Source: Larix kaempferi (lineage: Eukaryota > Streptophyta > Pinopsida > Pinales > Pinaceae). From it: a stretch of 64,000 bases of DNA. Shown in pieces: positions 35,288 through 50,216 of this stretch (position 1 is the stretch's first letter; every line of letters starts with the position of its first letter). Below the pieces are notes generated by a model. It had not been told where the DNA came from. It ran no database searches and worked only from the letters and a program-made list of their open reading frames with translations. Made by a program: the position numbers and the translations under genes. The DNA lies in the NCBI GenBank assembly GCA_027924585.1, contig BSBM01000877.1, positions 1,774,501 through 1,838,500 on the forward strand. Direction: 5' to 3'.

Positions 35288-37023
35288 AAATATCCGAATA
35301 TGTCTCTCTGCTCTTCTATCTATAAGCTACTCTACTGTGCTGCTGAGGTGATCATCAAGCGATGGTGAAACTTAAAAAATTCTAACATTTGTATATTGAG
35401 GTGTTTTTATGTTACAATTTGGGTTGATTAATTGCATGAAGATGAGATGAGATTTATGAGTTACTTATTAAGTGTTTGGGGTGGATTAATTGCACCAATA
35501 TGAGACAAATGTTATTCGGATTGATTTTATGACAATGGTTAGAAATTCGAAATAAACAACCGATGCATGGATAACTAGTTCTATAATAACAAAGAGGAGT
35601 TCTTTTATAAATAGGCACTTGTGTAACTGGCATGAAGAAAAATTAACTTACGAGTAGTTCTATAATAACAAAGAATAGCTCTTTTAGAACAATTAACTTA
35701 TAGCTCAAGTAACCTATCAATGTTCACCGGCCACACAAGTTAAGGCATCTCCTCTTCAAATAGTTTATGTCATTTTTTTTAATTTGTTATGCTATTGGTT
35801 ACTTATTTATACACATACATCTTATACAATCTCCTATTCAAATGTTTTGTATCATCCTTTTTTTCCAGGTCGGAATAAGTACAAAGCATGGAACTACAAA
35901 TTCATTAAACTTTCAATCATATATTCTTTACCTTTAAAAAATAAATTATATCATTAAAACATTCAAATTTATTAAAATAGAGTTGGTCAAATAAAGATAA
36001 TTAAAATCATTATTTCTCATATACAAGAGTGAATAAAAGTTAATAATTATTTCTCATCATGTGAAAAATAATAGATAATTAAAATCATTCTCATATACAA
36101 GGGTGAACAAGACAATGATTAATTTTCATAATGTGTTAATCTGGAAAAATTACAATATATTGATTTGGAGGGATGATTATGAATATTTTCATGATTCGAA
36201 ATGAATTGAATCAAGATAATGGTTGGAAAATTATATAGCTAAGTTTAATTCCACAATTAATGAGGTTTTAGATAAAATATTAAGGACAACATGCATATGT
36301 AAAAGTAAATGAGACAAAAGAGAGGAAAACCAATATTTAAATAAAAAAGAAAATGAAAATAGGAAAGTCAAAGTTCAATCTGGTAGTCTTCCCATTACTC
36401 CAACTCTCATATATCTTCTTGTAATTGGACTTTCAAAATGTTTGCCAGAGGGGGATGCAGACACAACCTTGTATTTTAGCCAAAGATTACTGAAAAAGAG
36501 AACTACCATTAAATGTTGGTTTTCTAATTTGGGTTTTCAAAATAAAATTACTATATTCATTGTGTGATTGATGTTGTGCTGTAAGAATCTCTTATATGTA
36601 CTTGTAAAATTGTTCTTATTAATTTTAATTGATCCTTATATTTTATGGAAGTTACTCTATTTTGATGAGGGTATTTTAAATTGTGGAAAGATTAATCTCT
36701 ATTGTAGCATGTAAATTTGATTAGCGATTTTATTTTCTTTAATAAACAAATAGAACCAAGAGCTATATTTTCCACACCGTTCAGTCATTTCCATGACAGA
36801 GTTGTTGCAATATGATCTCATTCTAATTTCTATTGTAAACAAATCATTTAATTATTTTTTCCTAAATATCCATGTTGGTGAGACTCTCAAACTTTGAGGC
36901 CTATAGTTTACATATCAATATACTCCATCCATAATAAACTTTTAAAAAAAGAGATGAAAATATTCTAACATGTTCGCCATCCTTTAGTGCTTGAATATGT
37001 CATTTGTCCATTTTTGAGCTACC
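35288..37023. other. GLOX 3' flank and spacer, copy 2
   Basis: Counterpart of 12659-14394, with a private substitution near 36754 (tagaacc for tagcacc). No gene seen. Confidence 0.6.
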
Positions 37024-37095
37024 ACTTTTTAAATTGCATCAACTTCTCTTCTTCTTTGTACTTTTTAAATTGCATCAACTTCTCTTCTTCTTTCC
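37024..37095. repeat. 36 bp minisatellite, 2 units (copy 2)
   Basis: Two exact 36 bp units, one fewer than copy 1. Confidence 0.97.
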
Positions 37096-40000
37096 CTATA
37101 GATGTGATGAAAAGAGTTGAGTTTAAATTTGTTTCTAACACTTGAATATGGTTAGATATTTCCCTAGCATAGTACATGTTACTTGGATGTGATGTATTGC
37201 TAAGTTTGTATGTTACTTGGATGTGATGTATGGTTAAGTTTGTATTGTGCTTAATTTCTTCCATTTCTTGAGTTTGATTAATCGAAGTATATAAAATCGA
37301 CCTAAAATAATAATCACCTAGGATTCAAGCTACCACAAACATAATTTAAAACATAAAATATCACCACTAGAAAAAGCAAAACTATCAATATTCAATATGT
37401 TCACTATTTTAGTAAAATATTCATGGGAATGCATTATAAATAACAAGCAATACAAATTATTTTAAAAGAATAAGTGAACAAAATTACATACACTTCTATT
37501 TCCACCAAATTTCAAATCTAGTTCAAAAATATAAAGATGACAACCAAGTTTAGAATATTTTCCTAATGTATGGTTGGAGAAGTTTTGGCTTGTGTCATGT
37601 TCTTGAAATTTCTACTATATTGGAATGAGCACAACTTTTGCACATGATGTTATTCTCTCATGGCAATTAATATCATTAAGGAATTGTGTTAGTAAAATGA
37701 AGAAACATACATAAACTATAAAAATCATCCACCCTTTCTCTTTTTTCAATCAATAGAATTCTTCCTCATGGCTTGATTCCTCTTCAAATTCAAGGCGCCT
37801 TCTAACTTAAAACAAATTATGGTTTCCTTCCATGGACAATGTTTTGAAATGTGCACCACCGTCTTTAAAAATATTAATCAATATTAGGGGAGAATAGGTG
37901 TCAGATTTGCACTGTCTTACTCTATTGGCATTCAATTCTAATCCATGTTATCCCTTATCTGCTTAAATCGTGGAAAGTTAAAATAAACATAGATATTTTA
38001 CATCTCAATATTGAACATCTACAAGTTAAATCTAGGTTGAAATTATAGTTAGAAAGTGATGTCAAACATTGTGAAAAACAAAGAAAAGAAAAAAACAAAA
38101 TTGTAAAACATTAACCAAAATTAAGTGTATCCACACGCGAGTCACGTTTTAATTTCTCTCCATTCACAAGATATCCCATCTAGAGTAAAATAAGTTACAT
38201 AATAACATGTCAGATGAGTATATGCAAATATGCTTTGCATAGTCATTCGAATTGAGTCCTCTTCTTTAATGAACATTTCTTCAAAAACAAAAAATGATAT
38301 GTCCATTTCAAAATGTTCACATACATAACCCTTCTCCCACATACTAGATTGAATGTCAAGAAATAATTTTAAACGTATACAATCAATTAATGTTGGATTA
38401 CTATTTGGTAAGCTCATTTTTTAAGTGTGCGTAACCTGGCTTCTGCAATATGTCCATCCAACCATTTTACTCCTGGGAAGAAAATTATCATACTTATAAA
38501 ACGAAACTTCTTCCCCCGATGATATGGAATTATTTCCCTCATAGAGTATCTATCCTATTTGAGAATGGAAAAAACATATAAAATACTAGTAATACTCTCC
38601 ATGAGATGTCATTATTCAAAATAAAAAATGCACAAACCTACACATGAAAAAATAGAAACCAAACATTGAACATCCATTTACTATGAGGAATTCATATAAA
38701 ACTAGAAAAAATATTCAATGATTATAGAATGAAAAGCCCTTACAATTTAGTCCAATGTGAGGAAAAATTTCTTGAATGTAAATTGACTCTTTGATGTATG
38801 TATGTGTGCTCCTACATATGATATTTAAGCGCCCTTCCCACTTGTTCACTCTGTTGGCTAATAGTAAATGATCGTACTACACCTTTCCAATGGGATTTCA
38901 AATCATTTAATTCTCTTTTTTTCTTGGTGGGTAAACAAAGTTGAGGGACCTTTTAGATGTTATGGTATATTCAAGAAACCCATTCAAGTTCCATAAAATA
39001 TAATTGATCCCAAGCAATCCCGACCCTGCCGAACCTAGTCCCAAGCTTGCCACGTTGAAGTCCAAGTAGGATACTTAAACAGAACGCGTACACGTTATAT
39101 ATTACTAAAATGCGTAAACGTTATGAGATACTAAACGTGTACGCATTTTTCGAAACATATTTTATGACTGAAACGGGCCACGCCCATCATCTCCTCTACG
39201 ACCGCGACAGAGCAGGGGCGGCGATGGAACGAGTAGTGGTGAACGTGTTTTGAGGGAAAGAGCCCAAATCTTCCACCTTGAGCACCAATTTCTTCAACCT
39301 CGGGTGTTTAAATCAAATTCCACACTTCTAATTTCTATATTTTTTTATGCCCTCAAATCAATTGAATCCATAATTTTTTAAATTTGTATGCCATAGAAGT
39401 AATTTAGACCATAACTTCACACATTTGTATTCCCAAAACAAATTAAAACCCCAATTTAGTCGTAAAATTAAAATCAGTCTCACTAGATGGATATATATAC
39501 ATGAGCATCCTTATGAATCCAAATCAATATTCACAAATACCCAAATTTTCTCATGTATATAGCAAGGTTGCTTACAACTAAAAAAAAAAATCAAGTACAA
39601 TTCATATCTTCCCCAAAATACATAAACTAAGATGGTAAATGGCCTATAGAGTCCAAAAAGCATCATGCTACAACAAATAATAACATAACAAAATCATTGC
39701 CAATATTGGGATTTTATTCATCAATAGCACCATTTACCCCTCCTTTGGACTCTAACCCTTTCCTATACCCGGAATATCGAAGTTAGTCCTCGAAGGACAT
39801 TAGTCAACACCTTCTAGTTTTGATGAGGCTTCCTATTGCAAGTTTTAAGATAGGGTAGAGAAGTTTCCCATGCTTGATAAATGTTTTCACTTGAGTGAAG
39901 GGTGCATTTTGGTTAAGGTCAAGACAGAGGAGTTCAACAATAGGGTGTACCAACATCAAGAATCCTAGGGAGGTTGATGTGTTTGATTGCATGTCAATCC

Positions 40001-40698
40001 CATACTATCATACATGATAGAATCTAGTGGAAACCTTGCAATCCTAAAAGATTGCAAACTGTTAATTTTGTTGAATTATAAATCCCAAACCACTATAAAC
40101 AAATATGCAAACTCTCTCATGTGTATATAGAAAGAGTGCATACAACTAAAATAAAATCAAGTGAAATCCATATATTCCAAAAATTACATCTAAACAAAGA
40201 TGCTAAATGGTCTATAGAGTCCAAAAAACATCACACCACAACAAACAATTACATATATCAAAATCCTTGCCTATATTGGGATTTTGTTCATCAATAGCAC
40301 CTTGTGCCCCCTACTCTAGGATCTATCCCTTTCCTCTACCCGGAATCTCGGAGCTGGTCCTCCAAGGGCATTAGTCAACACCCTACAGTTTTGATGAAAC
40401 TTCACAATCCAAGCCTAAAAATAAGGTAGAGAAGATTCCCAATCAACATATACTCTTAGGACATTTAAAGTATGTATCTGGAAATTGAAATTAATACACA
40501 GATATGACATGAATTTAAGATGGAAAAATGTTAAATGTTTAGTCTTTAGTGTATAATTTGTTCAGTTTTAAATTTCAAATTATAAATAGTTCATGTTGTT
40601 ATTTGTTGTACACTAGTTTTACATTTTCCATTACTTAGAGATGTCATTATACCATCTGTATTTTTCTAATGATATTTTTTTTGTATTTATGATTGCAG
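37096..40698. other. AT-rich spacer, copy 2
   Basis: Counterpart of 14503-18105: the GC-richer island with the 11 bp inverted repeat lies near 39086-39144, and the diverged direct repeats at about 39550-39873 and 40114-40443. No supported gene. Confidence 0.55.
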
Positions 40699-41494
40699 TG
40701 GCTATTATGGATCAGAATGCAGAGATATTGAGAGAGATCACTCATTTGAGAGATATTGGTACAGCTTGGAGGGGTGGAGATGAACTCCACTACTAATTGG
40801 CAGCATCACTAGATGCTATTGTGGATACTATCAGTCGCTCAAACGATGCATTGTACAACATAGAATCATACAGAGAAATAAAACGACAAGAATATGTCGA
40901 TGGATTGAGTTATAATGAGGTGAAGAAATTAAAAATAAATAAAGGGCAAAATATTCACTTTTTAGAGTTCCCGGGACAGATGTCGTTCTAGATACTACTA
41001 GAGCACATATTTCAATTGAGTGGTGTTTTTTTCCACCAATCATAGATCACTGGATGGATCGATGGTATATGGTATTTGACATTCCCCCACGCAACAACAG
41101 GGAAGTACCACTATACTTCCTTCGAAAACATTATGCTGATTTTGCGATGGGTAAACATGTCAACTATTTCGATATGCTGGGGCCCCAGGGAACTGGCATG
41201 GGGATGCCCCAAAACCATCCCAATGATAGGCATAGAGATTCCAATTGACTGATACCTCCACCTCGTAGCCATTTACCGAGTCTATATGTCCCTCCTGCAC
41301 ATACGATGATACCACGGACACAGGAGGAATTTTTGACGCTAGCTCAAGTCATTGTATGCCACAGTACAACTATTGACCAGGAAGGGACCCCTTCCTCTGG
41401 TGGGGTACAGCCAGCGTCTTCCGACCGGAGAGGACCATGTACTATTGGGGATAGACTGGCATCCCACGAGCCACAGATTGAGTGTTGCGCGTAA
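40699..41494 (+). pseudogene. Degenerate TE-like gene fragment, copy 2
   Basis: Same acceptor, stops and frame change as at 18106-18901. All lesions are shared, so decay predates the amplification. Confidence 0.45.
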
Positions 41495-42502
41495 AAGCGG
41501 AAACGTATAGCTGGGTGCTTAAATATACAAGAGTATATAAATATATATATATATAATATGATATTGAATAAAAAGTTAACCATTACAATGAGGATGGCTT
41601 AATATTTATAATCCTTGAAGTGACTTTTCATATAAGGTTGTGACCATATAGATACACCTCTTGATAATAATAATAACATCCTAAAGATTAATTAATACAA
41701 TTAAATGTCTATTACATTGCCTAACCCTTAAAATAGCTTTCTCCTCAAAGCTATAATATAGATATAGCCCTAAACATCATGACATCATAGAACAACTTGG
41801 TAATTCATCTTCTTTCTAATAGCTTTTACCATTTTGAGTCTAGTCTTTTTATGAAAGTAATAATACTTCCTTATAACCAATGGTCGCGTCATTTTTTTTG
41901 TTTTTTGTTTTGTTGTTGAGATGTCTTTCATTAATTCTCCAATTGGTGGCCCTGCTAGCTAAATCGATCTTATGTGGTGAAGCCTAGGCAACATGATTTG
42001 GGAGAAGCTGAAATGGTGGAAGGAAAAAAAAATTCGAACTATAAGCCGCAAGTCCCTTTTTTCTAGGTTTGAAGGAAGTTCCTTAACACATTTTCTCAAT
42101 AATTCTTGATGATGTAAGGCTTTTCAATTTTTCATGATATGCGCTATTGTTGCTTCAATGGATGGTATTCTATCCTTCTCCACTGTCTTAATGAATTTAT
42201 TCTTCTTAGTTATACGAGGAAGTGGACTTATTGTTTAGTTGTTGTGTTGCTTCAAAAGAATTTTGTACTTCGTACATGCAATTGAATGAAACAATTCTTC
42301 AACATATTCATATGTCAAATTCGATTGGAATTTAATGTCTTCGTAACTCAATATTTTTGTTTCATTGAACAACAAGAGCGTAACTGCCTGATTAATTGTT
42401 CTCGTAATTTCTATCGACTTGAATATTTGTACATGTACAGTTCAGTTTTATTGAGTATGCACATGCATGTTGTCTAACTATTTTAGCATTTGGTGGATGT
42501 AG
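41495..42502. other. AT-rich spacer before A', copy 2
   Basis: Counterpart of 18902-19909. Nothing beyond an AT microsatellite and the putative intron end. Confidence 0.5.
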
Positions 42503-42964
42503 CCCCAGTCTAGTCCTGTAGAGCATGTGACTAAGGTTCATGTTCAACCTACGGCTCCACTCTCTACAAATGAAACTCAGTCTCCTGTCCCAGAGCATAT
42601 TTTTTCGGTCCAATGTGTTCATCAATTATAAAATTGGTTAGTAATTTATCGCACATACATGTTGATAATTGTTGAGATAATTGACATAGGATATTGTATT
42701 CACATAGCACCGTTGCATAGAGGCTTTTGACAATGAGGAGGATACCACAGGCCTCTATTCCTTGGATGGATTCGGTGAGTGTTTTTTATAAGCAATTGAG
42801 TCATATTTTAATTTTTTAAATTTTTTTAGTGATTCAGTATTAGTTCAGTTACCTGAACAAGAAATGTGATCTTTGACTTGTAGTCACCAGAGATGCATAG
42901 CGGTCATAGATAGAGGAAAGATGCATCACAGTCTGGAAAAAGCAAGAGGAAGTTGGAGTTTTGA
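42503..42964 (+). pseudogene. Terminal exons in A', disrupted, copy 2
   Basis: Same two in-frame stops as at 19910-20371. Confidence 0.45.
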
Positions 42965-45171
42965 TGTGTAGTCTAGGACATACATACTTTTGTTTACAAG
43001 AGAAAGTTATAATTTTAGTGTGTGATCGTGGACAGATGTACTTTTGTTTACATGTACATCATTGACCTTTTTGATACATGTACATTGACAGGCCACTAAG
43101 GGCCTTCTATTTTTGTATTATATGACTTCCATGATATATTATATATTTCATATTGTCTCTTGAAATCTTCATAGTTAAGTCTTATGTGTGATCATACATG
43201 TGTGGCCAATAATGTTTATATGCATAATGTTCCCAATTTTTTATAGCTTGGACGATTGCATGGAGATATGAGTTATAATGTTGAGAAAAATGCACAGTTA
43301 AAACCATGCACATTTACAATGTTCTTGACAACGATCAAATTGCATATAGAATGTTAAATTGTATCCATGACAACGCACATTTACAACATGTTCTTGACCA
43401 CAATCGAATTATATGAAATTTCATGTGAAATGATGTGAGTGACGCAAGTAATCCACACAATGTACTAACACACTTAACCTACAAAATAAGAAACTAATAC
43501 AACAAAGTTATGTACATAAACTCCTAACCCACATAAAAGCTTAACAAGTGGGACAAACACACATAGGCTATGTATCTAGACTTTCACACACATCTGATGC
43601 ACTCATGCAACCCATATAAGCAGGTTAAATTTTATTGTGATGACACTCATATAACAAAATGAACATGGGCATGTGCATAAGTTCATTGTGACACTATCCC
43701 GTTAACATGACCGTTTACCCCTAAATCAATAATCCCTTTATCATAAGCCCCAATCACAACTCACCAACTAGACTCAAATTATTTTTATCCTAGCCCACTA
43801 ACACTGTTAATCCTAACCACCTAATGCAACTCATGTTTCACCTTAGTCACATTAGCTTCCAATGTACTCAAGTGAAACACATAAGGAACAAACCAATCTA
43901 ACTCAAGCACATGAATGCCTAACCTGCATAAGAACCTATTGGACATATTAAAGGATGCACTTAGATGGCACACCTATGAAACACACTTATTTATCTCACA
44001 TAGTTGACACTTATAATTTACCCTGACCCGCGCAACCCCTATAACACTAATCCATATACCACAATACCATTTATGGATAACCCACTACCCCCAACACACA
44101 ACCTACTAATAATCCTAACCCTAACTCCTAAGTCACTTTGCAACATACCTAACACACATAAGCACCCAACACACCCAAACAAGTCACCCAACCAAGTGGA
44201 ACACATAAGCACCTTACCCACATAAGAAGCTAACAAACATAAAGGATGCACATAGTTGACACACCTAAGTTATGCACATGTGTGGCCCACATAAATGAAT
44301 AATTGTATACCCCATAAAAATTTACAAATGACTTGAATACTTGTCGAAGACTCCAATTCAAATGAAAGAGATTATCAAGGCCGACAAAATATTTTTTGCA
44401 AGTGGATCCTAAGAAACCACAAGCACAAGTCAAGGAAAGTGACAAAGCTAGAAAGGATCAGAGAGGTATCATCGATGAAACACCACCCCCTTTTTTTTTT
44501 TGGAACATTTAATTCTTAAAAACAACATTAATTGCTCAACATGCAAATATAGTGGAACACTAAGGTGCACTAAGGACATGTCAAATGACGTGGCACACAA
44601 AGGACATAGAAATCTATTAAGAGTAAAATGTGGTGGGTTTGAGTGTCACTCTTTGAATGTGTAGTTATACAATCAAAATCAAAATATTGCAAATTTGAAC
44701 CCTTTGTGTTGCAAAATATGCATAGACCCTTACTGAGTGAAACCCTAGTTTCCAAAATCGTCCTATAAGGAAATATCTAAGCCTTGGACTCAGAGGGGAG
44801 GGGTAACCCTATCATCAATTCGATGTCCTGAATACAACGGAGTCGACAGTTCGTTGATCTGAGCCACGGTCACCATTCTATAGCCCGTTACAACTCACGC
44901 CCTAAAGGATTTCAACGACACGTGTTGAATCCATACTAGGGGCATAGAATTCCAACCGTGCAACAAAACTATGTTCCGAGAGGTCCTGCAAGTGTGTCTA
45001 GGAAGGTTCCACATGGGAAGACTAGCCACAAATTTCCGGTCGAGGAATTTTAAAATTTGACCCCTATGTGTAGTAATTGCCAAGTTCCTTACTAAGCAAA
45101 ATCCTAGTTTCGAAAATCAGCGTAGAAGACGAGCTATGTGCCATGGACCCAGAAGAGAGCGGCACCCCTAG
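42503..45171. repeat. Repeat A', copy 2
   Basis: Same 2669 bp decayed repeat, followed directly by A of copy 3. Beyond 42964 it holds no gene. Confidence 0.88.
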
Positions 45172-45632
45172 CCCCATTCTAGTCCAGTAGAGCATGTGAG
45201 TAAGGTTCATGTTCAACCTACGGCTCCACTCTCTATAAATGAAACTCAGTCTCCTGTCCCGGAGCATATTGTTTCGGTCGAACGTGTTCATCAATTATAA
45301 AATTGGTTACTAATTTATCGCACATACCTATTGATAATTGTTGAGCTAATTGACATAGGAAATTGTATTCACAGAGCACCATTGCAGAGAGGCTTTCGAC
45401 TAGGAGGAGGACACCACAGGGCTCTATTCCTTGGATGAATTCGGTGAGTTTGCCTATAGGCGATTGAGTCGTATTTTATTCTTTTAATTTTTTTTAGTGA
45501 TTCAGTATTAGTTCAATTACCTGAACAAGAAATATGATCTTTGAATTGCAGTCACCAAAGATGCGTAGCGGTCATAGACAGAGGAAAGATGCATCACAGT
45601 TTGGAAAAAACAAGAGGAAGTTGGAGTTTTGA
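45172..45632 (+). CDS. Terminal exons of an unidentified gene, repeat A copy 3
   Basis: Open exon set as in copy 2: segment from 45172, possible exons 45375-45443 and 45552-45632, basic C-terminus, TGA at 45630-45632. The donor and acceptor bases are unchanged. Confidence 0.35.
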
Positions 45633-47832
45633 TGTGTAGTCTAGGACAGACATACTTTTGTTTACAAGAGGAATTTATAGTTTTAGTGTGTGATCGTGGA
45701 TAGATGTACTTTTGTTTACATGTACATCATTGACCTTTTTGATACATGTACATTGACAAGCCACTAAGGGCCTTCTATTTTTGTATTATATGACTTCCAT
45801 GATATATTATATATTTCATATGGTCTCTTGAAATCTTCATAGTTAAGTCTTATGTGTGATCATACATGTGTGGCCAATAATGTTTATATGCATAATGTTC
45901 CCAATTTTTTATAGCTTGGACGATTGCATGGAGATATGCGTTATAATGTTGAGAAAAATGCACAATTACAATGATGCACATTTACAATGTTCTTGACAAC
46001 GATCAAATTGCATATAGAATGTTAAATTGTAATCCACGACAATGCACATTTACAACATATTCTTGACCACAATCGAATTATATGAAATTTAATGTGAAAT
46101 GATGTGAGTGACGCAACTAATCCACGCAATGTACTTGCACACTTAACCTACAAAATAAGAAACTAATACAACAAAGTGATGTACATAAACTCCTAACCCG
46201 CATAAAAAACTTAACAAGTGGGACAAACACACATAGGCTATGTATCTAGAATTTCACACACATTTGATGCACTCATGCAACCCATATAAGCAGGTTAAAT
46301 TTTATTGTGATGACACTCATATAAAAAAATGAACATGGGCATGTGCATAATTTCAATGTGACACTATCGTATTAACATGACCGTTGACCCCTAAATCAAT
46401 AATCCCTTTATCATAAGCCCCAATCACAACTCACCAACTAGAATCAAATCATTTTTATCCTAGCCCACTAACACTGTTAATCCTAACCACCTAATGCATC
46501 TCATGTTTCACCTCAGCCACATTAGCACCCAATGTACTCAAGTGACACACATAAGGAACAAACCAATCTAACTCAAGCACATGAATACCTAACCTACATA
46601 AGAACCTATTGGACATATTAAAGGATGCACATAGATGGCATACCTATGAAACACACTTATTTATCCCACATAGTTGATACTTATATTTTACCCTGACCCG
46701 TGCAACCCCTATAACACTAATCCATATACCACAATACCAATTATGGCTAACCCACTACCCCCAACACACAACCTACTAATGACCCTAACCCTAACTACCT
46801 AAGTCACTTTGCAACATACCTAACACACATAAGCACCCAACACACCCAAGCAAGTCACCCAACCAAGTGGAACACATAAGCACCTTACCCACATAAGAAC
46901 CTAACAAACATAAAGGATGCACATAGTTGACACACCTAAGTTATGCACATGTGTGGCCCACATAAATGAATAATTGTATACCCCATAAAAATTTACAAAT
47001 GACTTGAATACTTGTCGAAGACTCCAATTCAAATGAAAGAGATTATCAAGGCCGACAAAATATTTTTTGCAAGTGGATCCTAAGAAACCACAAGCACAAT
47101 TCAAGGAAAGTGACAAAGCTAGAAAGGATTAGAGAGGTTTCATCGATGAAACACCACCCCCCTTTTTTATTTGGAACTTTGAATTGTTAAAAGAAACATT
47201 AATTGCTCAAAATGCAAATATAGTGGAACACTAAGGACATGTCAAATGACGTGGCACACAAAGGACATAGAAATCTATTAAGAGTGAAATGTGGTGGGTT
47301 TGAGTGCCACTCTTTGAATGTCTAGTTATACAATCAAAATAAAAATATTGTAAAGTTGACCCCTTTGTGGTGCAAAATATGCATAGACCCTTACTGAGTG
47401 AAACCCTAGTTTCCAAAATCGTCCTATAAGGAAATATCTAAGCGTTGGACCCAGAGGGGAGGGGTAACCCTATAATCAATTCGATGTCCTGAATCCAACG
47501 GAGTCGACGGTTCGTCGATCTGAGCCACGGTCACCATTCTATAGCCCGTTACAACTCACGCCCTAAAGTATTTCAACGACTCCTGTTGAATCCCTACTGT
47601 GGGCATATAATTCCAACCGTGCAACAAAACTATGTTCCAGGAGGTCCTGCAAGTGTGTCTACGAAGGTTCCACATGAGAAGGCTAACCACAAATTCCTGG
47701 TCGAGGAATTTTCAAATTTGACCCCTATGTGCAGTAATTGCAAAGTCCCCTACTAGGCAAAATCCTAGTTTCCAAAATCAGCCTAGAAGACGATCTATGT
47801 GCCATGGACCCAGAAGAGAGCGACACCCCTAG
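45172..47832. repeat. Repeat A, copy 3
   Basis: Complete repeat A, with a private base near 45450 (tttgcctatag for tttgtctatag). Non-coding beyond 45632. Confidence 0.88.
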
Positions 47833-47849
47833 CACTATACCGATGTACT

Positions 47850-48458
47850 TGTTAGTTTTTCAGAATTTACTTCAATCCGATCTAGGATCTTAACTGAGCG
47901 AATAACATGTACAACATATCTACATCATATCAAACATGGACATAATAATGCAAGCACACAAGAGACAATAGACACACAGAGTTTCACTGGGGAAAACCAT
48001 AAAGGTGAAAACCCCACAACTTCCTTAGAGATAGATAGAGGAATGATACAACCCAAGTACAAGAGATAGTCCTCCTAGCAGCAGCTTCTCCTCCTCCACA
48101 ATTGCGCCACTCTCCAATGAGAGTATGAGTGAGAAAGTGAATGATCAAATAGAGTGCCTCCCACACTCTATTTATACTTGACTTGACTTGTCTAATAACC
48201 TTTACTAGGTCGGCCTTAACTTAACCACATAACATAATGCTGACAGGGCCGACCCCCAATAGGGTGGTCTAATAACCCTTTGACCCACATGACTTATACA
48301 GGGCCGACCCCATCAAGGTGGTCTAATAACCCATCAAGTATAAGTTACGACACTTACAATATGAATGACGACACTTCCGTATAGAGGAATAATAACATCT
48401 CTATAGGAATACAATATAAATATTTGGAATACATTTCGAAGTTACAATTACATCAACA
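47850..48458 (-). repeat. copia 3' LTR, copy 3
   Basis: 609 bp, bounded by TGTT and AACA, same TATA motif (48168-48176). Confidence 0.75.
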
Positions 48459-48632
48459 CTCCCTCTTAACTAGGAAGGTATTTCTCGACACAGATCTGCT
48501 AGCACAAGTCTTCTTCTCTGGATCATCGTCACTGGATCATCGTCATCGAATCATTGTCATCGAGTCATCGTCATCGTCACTATTGCTGCTATCTCAATCA
48601 ATCTCCGATCTACTCGTCATAGGTAGTTCTAT

Positions 48633-49395
48633 AGAGCCAGTCCTTTTTCATACTGGATGTAGGCTTGCCACCTGCAGGTCTCCATCATCTACAGAGGCAA
48701 CCCTTTTTCATGCTGGATGTATCACAGAGCCAACCCTTTTTCATGCTAGATGTGACCTAGAACAAATCTAGGATTTCCACCACATAGCTAGTCCTTTTTC
48801 ATACGAGATGGGACCTAGAACAAATCTAGGATTTCCGCCACAGAGCCAGTCCTATTTCATACTGGATGGGACCTAGAACAAATCTAGGATTTCCTCCACA
48901 GAGCCAGTACTTTTTCATACCGGATGGGACCTAGAACAAATCTAGGATTTTCGCCACAGAGCCAGTCCTTTTTCATACTAGATGGGACCTAGAACAAATC
49001 TAGGATTTCTGCCATAGAGCCAGTCCTTTTTCATACTGGATGGGACCTAGAACAAATCTAGGATTTATGCCACAGAGCCAGAACAAATCTAGGATTTCTG
49101 CCATAGAGCCAGTCCTTTTTCATACTGGATGGTACCTAGAACAAATCTAGGATTTATGCCACAGAGCCAGTCCTTTTTCATACTGGATGGGACCTAGAAC
49201 AAATCTCGGATTTCTGCCACAGAGCCAGTCCTTTTTCATACTGGATGGGACCTAGAAAAAATCTAGGATTTATGCCACAGAGCCAGTCCTTTTTCATACC
49301 GGATGGGACCTAGAACAAATCTCGAATTTCTGCCACAGAGCCAGTCCTTTTTCATACTGGATGGGACCTAGAACAAATCTAGGATTTCTGCCACA
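48633..49395. repeat. 58 bp minisatellite, copy 3
   Basis: Same unit order as copies 1 and 2; one private change (tagaaaaaatc for tagaacaaatc) near 49258. Confidence 0.9.
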
Positions 49396-49400
49396 CAAAA

Positions 49401-49744
49401 TCGAAAGAGAATCCCAGGACTTATTACGGGAACACAACCCAACCTATCGGACCTCCTAGGGATACATTACATGTGGTCATGGATAAACCTCGAAAGAGCA
49501 TCCCAGGACTTATTATGGGCACACAGCCCAACCTATCGGATCTCCTAGGACTACATTACATGCCATAGGACAAAACCTCGAAAGAGCATCCCAGGACTTA
49601 TTACGGGCACACAGCACAACCTATCGGATCTCCCAGGGAAATATTACATGTCCTCCTAGAGAAATGCCTCGAAAGAGAATCCCAGGACTGATTACGGGAA
49701 CACAGCCCAACCTATTGGATCTCCCAGGTCAACTTACATGCTCA
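49401..49744. repeat. ~90 bp tandem repeat, copy 3
   Basis: Four units, with private changes near 49431 and 49716. Confidence 0.88.
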
Positions 49745-49769
49745 TCTGTACAACCTGTCGATGGCCACA

Positions 49770-50137
49770 GAGCATCAACCTGATACTCATCATACATCAT
49801 CCTGATGTACATCATCACATGATCATCATGATCCTCATCATAGCATCATCCTGATGCATATCATCTGGAGCAACATCCTGAAGCTCATCATCCATGATCA
49901 TCCTGATCATACAATGTATCCACCTGATACATATCATTTGGAGAAACATCCTGAAGCTCATCATCTATGATCATCCTAATCATACAGTGTATCCACTTGA
50001 TACATATACAAATCCATGATCCACCTGATCATATAATGTATCCATCTGATATATATACAAATACATGATCCACATGATCATACAATGTATCCCCCTGATA
50101 CATATAGAGCAGTAACTGGAGCATCATCCTGATGCTC
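49770..50137. repeat. Small-hairpin array, copy 3
   Basis: Same series of hairpins as at 4548-4915; no stem change noticed. Confidence 0.85.
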
Positions 50138-50216
50138 ATCACACAACGCTTATATCCACAGCCATGGGAAGGATCCTCCTTCACCATGCTTGGAATGGCT
50201 CCTACAAATGTGGCCA

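Larger units (their letters stand above)
22630..45222. repeat. 22.6 kb tandem unit, copy 2
   Basis: Complete copy of the unit. It shares many variants with copy 3 against copy 1: two instead of three 36 bp minisatellite units, and the same bases at the positions matching copy 1 sites 175, 3027, 9330 and 10095. It also has private variants, for example near 24630, 25486, 31140 and 36754. Private variants argue that it is a real separate copy and not an exact assembly echo. Confidence 0.95.
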